DNA of 64,000 nt. Origin: Catellatospora sp. IY07-71. GTDB lineage: Bacteria; Actinomycetota; Actinomycetes; Mycobacteriales; Micromonosporaceae. Position 1 is the stretch's first letter. Each line of letters starts with the position of its first letter. Location of the stretch: NCBI RefSeq assembly GCF_018326265.1, contig NZ_AP023360.1, positions 3,649,501 through 3,713,500 of the forward strand, read 5' to 3'. Shown here piece by piece: positions 42,557 through 50,826 of the stretch. A program made the position numbers and the translations under genes. The notes beneath the pieces are model-generated. The model did not search any database. It worked only from the letters and a program-made list of their open reading frames with translations, and had not been told where the DNA came from.

Positions 42557-43897
42557 ATGTTCACCAACCGACGCGCGTTCCTGCGCGCCGCGGCGGCCGT
42601 GACCGCCGTGTTCACCACCGCCGCCCTGGCCGCCTGCGGCTCCGGCGACGACGGCGAGACCGGCACCCCGGTCTCCGCCGACCAGGTCCAGGCCGCGCTC
42701 GACGCGGGCGGCTCCATCACCGTCTGGGCCTGGGAGCCGACCCTCAAGCAGGTCGTCACCGCGTTCGAGGCGAAGTACCCCAAGGTCAAGGTGAACCTGG
42801 TCAACGCCGGCACCGGCAACGACCAGTACACCGCGCTGCAGAACGCGATCGCGGCCGGCTCCGGCGTGCCCGACGTGGCGCAGATCGAGTACTACGCGCT
42901 GCCGCAGTTCGCGCTCGGCAAGTCGCTGACCGACCTGACCGCGTTCGGCACCGGCGAGCTGGACGGCACGTTCACCCCCGGCCCGTGGTCCTCGGTCAAG
43001 TCCGGCGGCGGCGTGTACGGCCTGCCCATGGACTCCGGCCCGATGGCGCTGTTCTACAACAAGGACGTCTTCGACAAGCACCAGATCGCCGTCCCGACGA
43101 CCTGGGACGAGTACGTCGCCGCCGCGAAGAAGCTGCACGCGGCCGACCCGAAGGCGTACATCACCAACGACACCGGCGACGCGGGCTTCACCACCAGCCT
43201 CATCTGGCAGGCCGGGGGCAAGCCGTTCAGCGTCGACGGGACCAACGTGAAGATCAACCTCGGCGACGAGGGCTCCACCAAGTTCGCCTCCACCTGGCAG
43301 CAGCTGCTCGACGGCAAGCTCGTCGCGCCGGTCGGCTCGTGGAGCGACGGCTGGTACAAGGGCCTGGGCGACGGCACCATCGCCACCCTGGTCATCGGCG
43401 CGTGGATGCCCGCCAACCTGGAGTCGGGCGTGCCCGCCGCCAAGGGCAAGTGGCGCGTCGCGCCGATGCCGCAGTGGACCGCGGGCGGCAACGCCGCGGC
43501 CGAGAACGGCGGCAGCTCGCTGGCCATCCCGAAGGCGGGCGCCAACAACGCGCTGGCCTACGGGTTCCTCAAGTACGCCACCGCCGGTGAGGGCGTGACG
43601 ATCCGCATCGACAACGGCGCGTTCCCGGCCACCAACGCCGAGCTGAAGTCCGACGCGTTCCTCAACAAGGAGTTCCCGTACTTCGGCGGCCAGAAGGCCA
43701 ACGAGATCTTCGCCAAGTCCGCCGCCGGCGTCGTGCCCGGCTGGTCCTACCTGCCCTTCCAGGTGTACGCCAACAGCATCTTCAACGACACCGTCGGTCA
43801 GGCGTACGTGTCGGACAAGAAGCTCGCCGACACCCTCAAGTCCTGGCAGGACGCCTCCGCCAAGTACGGCAAGGAGCAGGGCTTCACGGTCGGCTGA
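42557..43897 (+). CDS. Sugar-binding lipoprotein of the ABC importer
   Basis: 446-residue family-1 extracellular solute-binding protein. Signal peptide with twin-arginine-like NRRAFLRA and lipobox LAAC (lipidated Cys27), so it is anchored outside the membrane. The mature part has ITVWAWEPTLKQVVTAFEAKYPKVKVNLVN and GVPDVAQIEYYALPQF, typical of CUT1 binding proteins, with several Trp residues for sugar stacking. AGAGGACGACG precedes the ATG. It delivers an oligosaccharide to the two permeases. Confidence 0.94.
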   Translation: MFTNRRAFLRAAAAVTAVFTTAALAACGSGDDGETGTPVSADQVQAALDAGGSITVWAWEPTLKQVVTAFEAKYPKVKVNLVNAGTGNDQYTALQNAIAAGSGVPDVAQIEYYALPQFALGKSLTDLTAFGTGELDGTFTPGPWSSVKSGGGVYGLPMDSGPMALFYNKDVFDKHQIAVPTTWDEYVAAAKKLHAADPKAYITNDTGDAGFTTSLIWQAGGKPFSVDGTNVKINLGDEGSTKFASTWQQLLDGKLVAPVGSWSDGWYKGLGDGTIATLVIGAWMPANLESGVPAAKGKWRVAPMPQWTAGGNAAAENGGSSLAIPKAGANNALAYGFLKYATAGEGVTIRIDNGAFPATNAELKSDAFLNKEFPYFGGQKANEIFAKSAAGVVPGWSYLPFQVYANSIFNDTVGQAYVSDKKLADTLKSWQDASAKYGKEQGFTVG

Positions 43898-43909
43898 CCC
43901 CGCACGTGC

Positions 43910-43939
43910 CGCGGGCGGGTCACGAACCCGTCCCGCGGC
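43910..43939 (+). promoter_or_regulatory. Hairpin between binding-protein and GH42 genes
   Basis: CCGCGGGCGGGT (43910-43921) can pair with ACCCGTCCCGCGG (43927-43939) with one bulged base and a 5-base loop. It may act as a partial terminator or mRNA stabiliser that raises binding-protein levels over the glycosidase. Confidence 0.4.
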
Positions 43940-44026
43940 CGCACCCCGCGCCGCGGGCGGAACACCCCACCCACCCGCCCGCGGCGCGGACCCCGGCCCA
44001 CCGCGACACCCGCAAGGAGCACCTCC

Positions 44027-46081
44027 GTGACCCCACCCGCCCGCCACCGCTGGCTGCGCCTGCCCGCGAACAACGCCGGGGGCATCGCCTACGGCGCCGA
44101 CTACAACCCCGAGCAGTGGCCCCGCGAGGTCTGGCGCGAGGACGCCCGCCTCATGCGGGAGGCCGGTGTCAGCATCGTGTCGCTGGGCATCTTCTCCTGG
44201 GCGAAACTCCAGCCCACCGCCGACACCTGGCGCTTCGGCTGGCTCGACGAGGTCATGGACCTGCTGCACGAGCACGGCGTCGCCGTCGACCTGGCCACCG
44301 CCACCGCCTCCCCGCCGCCGTGGCTCACCACCGCGTTTCCGGAGATCCTGCCCGTCAACGCACGCGGCGAGACGGTCTGGCCGGGCGGGCGCCAGCACTG
44401 GCGGCCCACGTCGCCGATCTTCCGCGAGCACGCGCTGCGCCTGACCGAGCGGCTCGCCGCCCGCTACGCGGCGCACCCGGCGCTGGCCGCCTGGCACGTC
44501 TCCAACGAGCTGGGCTGCCACAACGTGTACGACTACTCCGACGACGCCGCACGCGCCTTCCGCGACTGGCTGCGCGCCCGCTACGGCACGCTGGACGCGC
44601 TCAACCACGCCTGGGGCACCGCGTTCTGGTCGCAGGAGTACAGCGACTGGGCGCAGGTCCTGCCGCCGCGCCTGGCCGCGACCCACCCCAACCCGACCCA
44701 GCAGCTGGACTTCAAGCGCTTCTCCTCCGCCGCGCTGCGCGAGCACCTGCGCGCCGAGGCGGACATCCTGCGGCGATACAACCCCGAGGTGCCCGTCACC
44801 ACGAACTTCATGGTCATGGGCGGCACCAAGGGGATGGACTACGCCGCCTGGGCCGCCGACGTCGACTTCGTGTCCAACGACCACTACCGCGAACCCGGCC
44901 CGCAGTCGCTCGACGAGCTGTCGTTCTCGGCCAACCTCACCGGCAACATCGCGGGCGGCCGCCCGTGGTTCCTGATGGAGCACTCCACCAGCGCCGTCAA
45001 CTGGCAGCCGGTGAACCTCGCCAAGAAGCAGGGCGAGCTGGCCCGTGACTCGCTCGTGCACGTCGCGCACGGGGCCGACGCGGTGTGCTTCTTCCAGTGG
45101 CGGCAGTCGGCGGCGGGCGCCGAGAAGTACCACTCGGCGATGGTCCCGCACGCCGGGGCCGACAGCGAGGTGTTCCGCGCGGCGGCCCGGCTCGGCGCGA
45201 CCCTGCGCGACCTCGCCCCGGTCGCGGGAGCCGAACGCGAGCAGGCCCCGGCCGCGATCGTGTTCCACTGGGACTCCTGGTGGGCCGCCGAGGCCGACTC
45301 GCACCCCACGGACCGCCTGCGCTACCGCCAGGAGGCCCTGGACTGGTACACCGCGTTCCTGAACCTCGGCATCCGTGCCGACGTGGTGCCGCTGGGCACC
45401 CCGCTGGACGGCTACCGGCTCGTCGTCGCCCCGATCCTGCACGTCGTCACCGCCGAGACCGCCAAGGAGCTGACGGCGTACGCCGAGTCCGGCGGGCACC
45501 TGGTGGCGACGTACTTCTCCGGCATCGTCGACGAGCACGACCACGTCTGGCTCGGCGGCCACCCCGGCGCGCTGCGCGACCTGCTCGGCATCCGGGTCGA
45601 GGAGTTCGCGCCGCTGCTCGACGGCGAGACCGAGACGCTGGACACCGGCCTGCGCGGCACCCTGTGGACCGAGCGCGTCCAGGTCACCGGCTCGGACGTG
45701 ACGGTGCTGGCCCGCTACGCCACCGGCGAGCACGCCGGGCACCCGGCGGTCACCCGGCGCGCCACCGGCGCGGGCACGGCGGCATACGTGTCGACCCGCC
45801 TCGGCCCGGCGGGCCTGACGCGCCTGCTGGGCGAACTCGCGGGCACCGCCGGGCTCACGCCGGAGCTGCCCCCGGCCGCGCGGGGCGACGTCGAGGCGGC
45901 CGTCCGCCGCGGCGCCGACGCACGCTACCTGTTCCTGGTCAACCGCACCGAGCAGCCGGTCACCGTGCCGGGCCTGCCCGGCGAGCTGCTGGTCGGCAGC
46001 CGGGACGCGGCGGAGGCCGTCGCGTTGGAGCCCAGGGGAGTGGCGGTGCTGCGCCAGGCGTTCGACTCTGAACGAATCTGA
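44027..46081 (+). CDS. GH42 beta-galactosidase
   Basis: 684 residues, no signal peptide, so intracellular: it would cleave galactosyl residues from imported oligosaccharides. N-terminal TIM barrel starts GIAYGADYNPEQWPREVWREDARLMREAGV, the GH42 hallmark. Acid/base Glu161 in WHVSNELG and nucleophile Glu318 in WFLMEHSTSAVNW. A middle flavodoxin-like trimerisation domain (about 390-600) and a small C-terminal beta-domain follow. GTG start with AAGGAG eight bases upstream. In the operon of the importer, it is the expected cytoplasmic end of the pathway. Confidence 0.95.
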   Translation: MTPPARHRWLRLPANNAGGIAYGADYNPEQWPREVWREDARLMREAGVSIVSLGIFSWAKLQPTADTWRFGWLDEVMDLLHEHGVAVDLATATASPPPWLTTAFPEILPVNARGETVWPGGRQHWRPTSPIFREHALRLTERLAARYAAHPALAAWHVSNELGCHNVYDYSDDAARAFRDWLRARYGTLDALNHAWGTAFWSQEYSDWAQVLPPRLAATHPNPTQQLDFKRFSSAALREHLRAEADILRRYNPEVPVTTNFMVMGGTKGMDYAAWAADVDFVSNDHYREPGPQSLDELSFSANLTGNIAGGRPWFLMEHSTSAVNWQPVNLAKKQGELARDSLVHVAHGADAVCFFQWRQSAAGAEKYHSAMVPHAGADSEVFRAAARLGATLRDLAPVAGAEREQAPAAIVFHWDSWWAAEADSHPTDRLRYRQEALDWYTAFLNLGIRADVVPLGTPLDGYRLVVAPILHVVTAETAKELTAYAESGGHLVATYFSGIVDEHDHVWLGGHPGALRDLLGIRVEEFAPLLDGETETLDTGLRGTLWTERVQVTGSDVTVLARYATGEHAGHPAVTRRATGAGTAAYVSTRLGPAGLTRLLGELAGTAGLTPELPPAARGDVEAAVRRGADARYLFLVNRTEQPVTVPGLPGELLVGSRDAAEAVALEPRGVAVLRQAFDSERI

Positions 46082-46174
46082 GCCTTCCCGAACGGACTGT
46101 GGCGCGCGGAATCGGCGGGGGTCAACGTGTAACGCACCCGAAACCGCTCCTTCCACGGAGGGAAGTCGATCAGC

Positions 46175-47500
46175 GTGGACCTCCGCCCCCGCCCCGTCCC
46201 GCACCTCCGGCGGCCGCTGCCTGCCCTGGCCGCCGCCGTCCTGTTCACCATCGCCGCCGCCGGGTTCGCGGTGTCGCCCGCCCAGGCGGCACCCGTCACC
46301 GTCACCAACGGCACCCAGTTCCGTGACACGAGCGGCAACGTGCTGCACGCGCACGGCGGCGGGGTGCTGCAGGTCGGCGGCTACTACTACTGGTTCGGTG
46401 AGAACCGCAACGCGGACAACACCTTCCGCGCGGTGTCGGTGTACCGCTCCACCGACCTGCGGAACTGGGAGTTCCGCAACAACGTGCTCACCCAGAGCTC
46501 GGCCGCCGAGCTGAACGTCGCCAACATCGAGCGCCCCAAGGTGATCTACAACAGCGCCACCGGCCGCTACGTGATGTGGATGCACAAGGAGAACGGCCGC
46601 GACTACGGCGAGGCCCGCGCCGCCGTCGCGTCCTCGGCGACCGTGGACGGCAACTACACCTACCACGGCAGCTTCCGGCCGCTGGGCCAGCACATGTCGC
46701 GCGACATCACGCTGTACAACGACGGCGGCACCGCGTACATGATCTCGGCCGCCGACGAGAACTACGACCTGCACATCTACCGGCTGACGGCCGACTTCCT
46801 CAACGTCGCGAGCCTGGTCGGCAACTTCTGGAACGACGCCCACCGCGAGGCCCCGGCCATGTTCAAACGCGGCAGCGTGTACTTCCTGCTGACCTCCGGC
46901 GCGACCGGCTGGAACCCCAACCAGGCCAAGTACGCCACCGCGTCGAGCATCTCCGGCCCGTGGACCGGCTGGACCAACGTCGGCGACGGCACCACGTTCA
47001 ACTCGCAGCCGGCGTACGTGCTGCCGATCCAGGGCTCGTCCACCACCAGCTACCTGTACCTGGGGGACCGGTGGGCCGGGGCCTGGGGCGGGCCGGTCGG
47101 CGACTCGCAGTACGTGTGGCTGCCCATCGGCTTCCCGTCCAGCACCAGCATGAGCCTGACCTGGTATCCGCAGGTGGTCATCGACACCGCGACCGGCACG
47201 GTGACCGGCACCGGCGCGGTGCCCGCCTACCGGGTCACCGCCCGGCACAGCGGCAAGGTCATGGACGTCATCTCCGCGTCCACCGCCAACAACGCCGAGA
47301 TCAAGCAGTGGACCTGGAACGGCGGCGGCAACCAGAAGTGGCAGTTCCAGGACGCCGGCGGCGGCTACTACCGCGTGGTCAACGTGAACAGCGGCAAGTG
47401 CCTCGACGTGGTGAGTTCCGGCACCGGCGACGGCACCGACATCCAGCAGTACACCTGCGGCAGCGGCACCAACCAGCAGTGGTCCCGCACCACCGCCTGA
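46175..47500 (+). CDS. Secreted GH43 enzyme (exo-beta-1,3-galactanase-like) with CBM13
   Basis: 441 residues. Signal peptide (LPALAAAVLFTIAAAGFAVS, cleavage after AQA). The five-bladed propeller begins LHAHGGGVLQVGGYYYWFGE, the signature of the GH43 group containing bacterial and fungal exo-beta-1,3-galactanases (subfamily 24). Further conserved parts are NIERPKVIYNSATGRYVMWMH and SRDITLYNDGGTAYMISA. A C-terminal ricin-type CBM13 (about 355-441, QWTWNGGGNQKWQF and CLDVVSSGTGDGTDIQQY) binds galactose-type glycans. GTG start with GGAGGGAAG nine bases upstream. Suggested role: trimming the beta-1,3-galactan backbone of arabinogalactan outside the cell (inference from subfamily). Confidence 0.85.
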   Translation: MDLRPRPVPHLRRPLPALAAAVLFTIAAAGFAVSPAQAAPVTVTNGTQFRDTSGNVLHAHGGGVLQVGGYYYWFGENRNADNTFRAVSVYRSTDLRNWEFRNNVLTQSSAAELNVANIERPKVIYNSATGRYVMWMHKENGRDYGEARAAVASSATVDGNYTYHGSFRPLGQHMSRDITLYNDGGTAYMISAADENYDLHIYRLTADFLNVASLVGNFWNDAHREAPAMFKRGSVYFLLTSGATGWNPNQAKYATASSISGPWTGWTNVGDGTTFNSQPAYVLPIQGSSTTSYLYLGDRWAGAWGGPVGDSQYVWLPIGFPSSTSMSLTWYPQVVIDTATGTVTGTGAVPAYRVTARHSGKVMDVISASTANNAEIKQWTWNGGGNQKWQFQDAGGGYYRVVNVNSGKCLDVVSSGTGDGTDIQQYTCGSGTNQQWSRTTA

Positions 47501-47519
47501 CCCGCCTGAGGAGGCAAGC

Positions 47520-48845
47520 GTGACATCACGTCAAGCAGGACCGGCCACCCGGCTCCGGCGGTGGGCGGCCCGGACGGCCGCCGTGCTGCTCGTGGCCGCG
47601 GGAAGCCTCGTCGCGGTCGCCGCACCGGCGTCGGCCGCGAGCGGCTACCTCTACACGACGTTCAAGGGGGACGGGGCGGCCGACCAGGAGCTGTGGGTCT
47701 ACCAGTCCACCGACGGCAGCAACTTCACCACCTACGCGGACACCAACTACCAGGGGCCGTCGGGCGTGCTGCGCGACCCGAGCATCATCCAGCTCAACGG
47801 CGTGTACTTCATCGCGTACACGGTCCAGTCGTGGACGACCAACTCGACCTACTTCAACGTCGCCTCCAGCACCAACCTGACCAGCTGGACGCACGTGGCC
47901 AGCGTGAACTCCGGCATCGCGGACACGAGGTTCACCTGGGCGCCCGAGTTCTACGTCGAGGGCGGCACGGTCCGGATCATCGCGAGCATCGCGCAGACGA
48001 CCTGCTCCAACTGCTTCCGGCCGTACGTCTACACCGCCCAGAACAGCGCGCTCACCTCGTGGAGCGGTCCGGCGCAGATGGGCGGGCTGGGCTTCAACCA
48101 CATCGACACGTACGTGGTGAAGTCCGGCAGCACCTACCACGCCTTCACCAAGAACGAGACCAGCAAGTACATCGAGCACTGGACCAGCACCAGCCTGAGC
48201 AGCGGCTGGACCATCGCGGCCACGCTGTGGACGTCCGGGTACGAGGGACCGGCGGTGGTGCAGCAGGCCAACGGCGTCTGGCGCATCTACATCGACAAGT
48301 ACACCAACGGCGGGATCTGGTCGGCGACCAGCTCCGACCTCAACTCCTGGACCGGGCTGAGCAGCGTGGCCTGCCCGGGGTGCCGCCACGGCACCGTGCT
48401 CCCGGTCGCCTCGCTGCCCCAGGCGGCCCCGGTCTACCGGATCACCAACCGCAACAGCGGCAAGGTGATGGACGTGGTCAGCGCGTCCACGGCCAACAGC
48501 GCCGAGATCAAGCAGTGGACCTGGAACGGCGGCGCCAACCAGAAGTGGCAGTTCCAGGACGCGGGCGGCGGCTACTACCGGGTGGTCAGCCAGGTCAGCG
48601 GCAAGTGCCTCGACGTGGCGAGCGCCTCGACCGCCGACGGAGCCAACATCATCCAGTACACCTGCGGCAGCGGCACCAACCAGCAGTGGCAGTGGGTCGC
48701 CACCGGCAGCTACTTCCAGCTCCGGGCCCGCCACAGCGGCAAGTGCCTGGACGTGGTCGGCTCGTCCACCGCCGACGGCGCCGACATCCAGCAGTACACC
48801 TGCGGCTCCGGCACCAACCAGCACTGGACCCGCACCCAGTCCTGA
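47520..48845 (+). CDS. Secreted GH43-like enzyme with tandem CBM13
   Basis: 441 residues. Signal peptide ending ...APASAASG. The propeller has GH43-clan features: RDPSIIQLNGVYFIAYT, FTWAPEFYVEGG and FNHIDTYVVKSGSTYHAFT, in the positions of the base Asp, the WAPE motif and the pKa-modulating Asp region. A C-terminal CBM13 (about 305-441) has more copies of the QxW-type repeat than the preceding enzyme and is nearly identical to it over much of its length. GTG start behind GAGGAGG, 19 bases after the previous stop, so same operon. An arabinofuranosidase or galactosidase role is possible; the exact specificity cannot be read. Confidence 0.82.
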   Translation: MTSRQAGPATRLRRWAARTAAVLLVAAGSLVAVAAPASAASGYLYTTFKGDGAADQELWVYQSTDGSNFTTYADTNYQGPSGVLRDPSIIQLNGVYFIAYTVQSWTTNSTYFNVASSTNLTSWTHVASVNSGIADTRFTWAPEFYVEGGTVRIIASIAQTTCSNCFRPYVYTAQNSALTSWSGPAQMGGLGFNHIDTYVVKSGSTYHAFTKNETSKYIEHWTSTSLSSGWTIAATLWTSGYEGPAVVQQANGVWRIYIDKYTNGGIWSATSSDLNSWTGLSSVACPGCRHGTVLPVASLPQAAPVYRITNRNSGKVMDVVSASTANSAEIKQWTWNGGANQKWQFQDAGGGYYRVVSQVSGKCLDVASASTADGANIIQYTCGSGTNQQWQWVATGSYFQLRARHSGKCLDVVGSSTADGADIQQYTCGSGTNQHWTRTQS

Positions 48846-48854
48846 CCGCACGCG

Positions 48855-48887
48855 CCGTGGCCAGGGCTGCCGGAGCCCTGGCCACGG
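48855..48887. terminator. Hairpin terminator at the end of the glycan locus
   Basis: Perfect 14-base arms CCGTGGCCAGGGCT (48855-48868) and complement (48874-48887) with a 5-base loop, between the convergent GH43-like and regulator genes. Confidence 0.75.
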
Positions 48888-48891
48888 GCCG

Positions 48892-49989
48892 CTACCGGAC
48901 CGGGACGTGGGCCACCGAGGAGTGGCGCACGATCAGCTCCGGAGACAGCAGCACCCGCTGCGAGGGGCGTCGCTCGCCGTCGAGCAGGCGGGACACCATC
49001 ATCTCCACCGCCACCCGGCCGACGTGCGCCTTCGGCGGGCGCACCGCCGTCAGCGACGGCTCGGCCAGGTGCGCCACCTCGTCGTCGTAGGACACCAGCG
49101 CCAGATCGCCCGGGATGGACAGCCCGTGCTCGGCGCAGAACTGCGCCACGGACATCGCGTCGGGATCGCTGTGCACGATCAGCGCCGTGATGCGCGAGCG
49201 CTCGCACTCGGCCAGCACCCCGCGGATGATCTCCCGGTGGCCGGGGGTGTCCAGCGCCACCGACTCGCGGATCACCATCGCGTCGCAGATCCCCACGTCC
49301 GCGCAGGCCACCCGCCAGCCCTGGGCCAGGTACGCCGAGGTCGGGCTGCCCTTGGACAGCAGCAGCGCGATCCGCCGGTGGCCCTGCCGGTGCAGGTGGT
49401 GCACGGCCATCTCCATGCCCAGCGCATGATCGCTGCGTACGCACTCCAGCTGCCGCGCGGTCGAGGTCCACCGCTCCGGCTGGCGCTCCACCAGGATCGT
49501 CGGCACCGGCAGCCGCCCGATCCAGTCGATCATCTCGGGCGCCCGGCCGCCCTCCAGGCTCGGCGCCAGCAGCAGGCCCTGCACCTGGCCCGCCTCGATG
49601 AGCCGGCCTATCTGGCGCCGGTCCTCGTCCGGGTCGTAGCTGGAGCCGCGCAGCTGCAGGTTCACTCCCAGCGCGGCGGCGGCCGCCCGCGCCCCGCCGA
49701 CGATCGGCGGCCAGTAGAAGTCCAGCGACGGCACCACCATGCCCACCGTGAACCGCTGCGGCGCCTGCCGTGGCCGCGTCGTCCGGTCGACCGGGCCGGG
49801 CAGCGTCGCCCCGCCGTGCACCTTCGTCACGAGATTGCGCCGGGCCAGGGCGTCGATGTCGCGCCGGATGGTCAGCTCGCTGACGTCCAGCTCCCGCGCG
49901 AAGGCGCTGACCCGCACCGCGCCGTGCCGGCGCAGCTCGCCGAGCAGCAGCTCCTGCCGCTGCACGCGGAACATCCGCTCTGCCGCCAT
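48892..49989 (-). CDS. DeoR-HTH / LacI-type sensor hybrid regulator
   Basis: 365 residues. The N-terminal DeoR-type winged helix (RQELLLGELRRHGAVRVSAF, then ELDVSELTIRRDIDAL and KVHGGATLP) is joined to a LacI/GalR periplasmic-binding-like domain (FTVGMVVPSLDFYWPPIVGG, GHRRIALLLSKGSPTSAY, ALVSYDDEVAHLAEPSLTAV). GGAGGT lies six bases before the ATG at 49989. It faces the glycan operon tail to tail and may control it or another sugar regulon. Members of this mixed architecture are known in actinobacteria as repressors of pentoside and galactoside genes. Confidence 0.9.
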   Translation of the reverse strand: MAAERMFRVQRQELLLGELRRHGAVRVSAFARELDVSELTIRRDIDALARRNLVTKVHGGATLPGPVDRTTRPRQAPQRFTVGMVVPSLDFYWPPIVGGARAAAAALGVNLQLRGSSYDPDEDRRQIGRLIEAGQVQGLLLAPSLEGGRAPEMIDWIGRLPVPTILVERQPERWTSTARQLECVRSDHALGMEMAVHHLHRQGHRRIALLLSKGSPTSAYLAQGWRVACADVGICDAMVIRESVALDTPGHREIIRGVLAECERSRITALIVHSDPDAMSVAQFCAEHGLSIPGDLALVSYDDEVAHLAEPSLTAVRPPKAHVGRVAVEMMVSRLLDGERRPSQRVLLSPELIVRHSSVAHVPVR

Positions 49990-50081
49990 ACGACCTCCGC
50001 CGACGGCGTCCCGGCCCGGGCAGGCCGCGACGCGCTGAACCGACTGGTGAAACGCGGCGGTGAGTGCGATTCGGAGCGTTC

Positions 50082-50099
50082 CAGACGTTATCAGACGTA
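50082..50099. promoter_or_regulatory. Direct repeats upstream of the DeoR/LacI hybrid regulator
   Basis: CAGACGTT (50082-50089) and CAGACGTA (50092-50099) repeat with a 10-bp period, one helical turn, in the gap between this regulator and the divergent small membrane-protein gene. A possible autoregulatory site. Confidence 0.35.
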
Positions 50100-50183
50100 T
50101 GCCGGGACGTCGATCGTCGTGCACGCCCGGCTGGCGGCCGTGCCCTACCGTGCCCATTGTCCAAGGCCGATGGAAGGGACCGC

Positions 50184-50624
50184 ATGGCCGACACCGGCAA
50201 GGAACGTGGGCTCGTCCCCGCTCTGGTGATCGTCGCACTGCTGATCTGCGTGGGCACCCCGGCGTACGTGGCCTACCGGAACTGGGCCGATCCGCGCACG
50301 AAGGCCGGGATGACCGAGGCCGCCACCGCGTATCTCGACGCGTGGCGCGACGCCGACTACGCCGCCGCCTACCGCTGGGTGTGCGCCGAGGAGCAGCGCA
50401 AACACCCCCAGGAGGAGTGGGCGCGCTATCACGCCGCGCCGGACATCGAGAGCTACCGCATCGTCGAGGTGGTCATCGAGGACCGCGGCGAGGCGCCCAC
50501 CGGCTACTACGTCGAGGCCGACCTCACCGACGCCGCGGGCAAGGTCCACCTGTGGCACTTCGAGCTGTACGACGAGAGCGACGGCTGGCGCGTCTGCTAC
50601 GAGACGCCCGTCGACAGGCGCTGA
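50184..50624 (+). CDS. Single-pass membrane protein with NTF2-like/DUF4878-type ectodomain
   Basis: 146 residues: one N-terminal transmembrane helix (LVPALVIVALLICVGTPAYVAY) and an external domain starting AATAYLDAWRDADYAAAYRWVCAEEQ, a pattern common to small NTF2-like domains of actinobacterial membrane proteins. It ends LWHFELYDESDGWRVCYE. ATG at 50184 follows AAGGGACCGC. Function unknown. Confidence 0.75.
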   Translation: MADTGKERGLVPALVIVALLICVGTPAYVAYRNWADPRTKAGMTEAATAYLDAWRDADYAAAYRWVCAEEQRKHPQEEWARYHAAPDIESYRIVEVVIEDRGEAPTGYYVEADLTDAAGKVHLWHFELYDESDGWRVCYETPVDRR

Positions 50625-50826
50625 CGGGCGGGGGTGTCGGCCGGTGTGGCAGGGCAATCCACCCTTCGGTCGAGTCCATTGTAGACGGTGTCACGCAGGG
50701 TGATAGATCGGCTCTACTCCGTGTCGGCAACTCGATAAAGCCATTGTCGTCGATAGGTCGGTTCCGATCTTCTTGCTCCGTCTCGCTGCCTGCCCGGGCG
50801 GCGGTAACGGGTCAGGGGGATCAGCT

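Noticed and set aside
42503-47248. Minus-strand open frame of over 1500 codons across the sugar importer and GH42 genes
   Set aside because: Antisense shadow of well-supported plus-strand genes; its translation has no family features.
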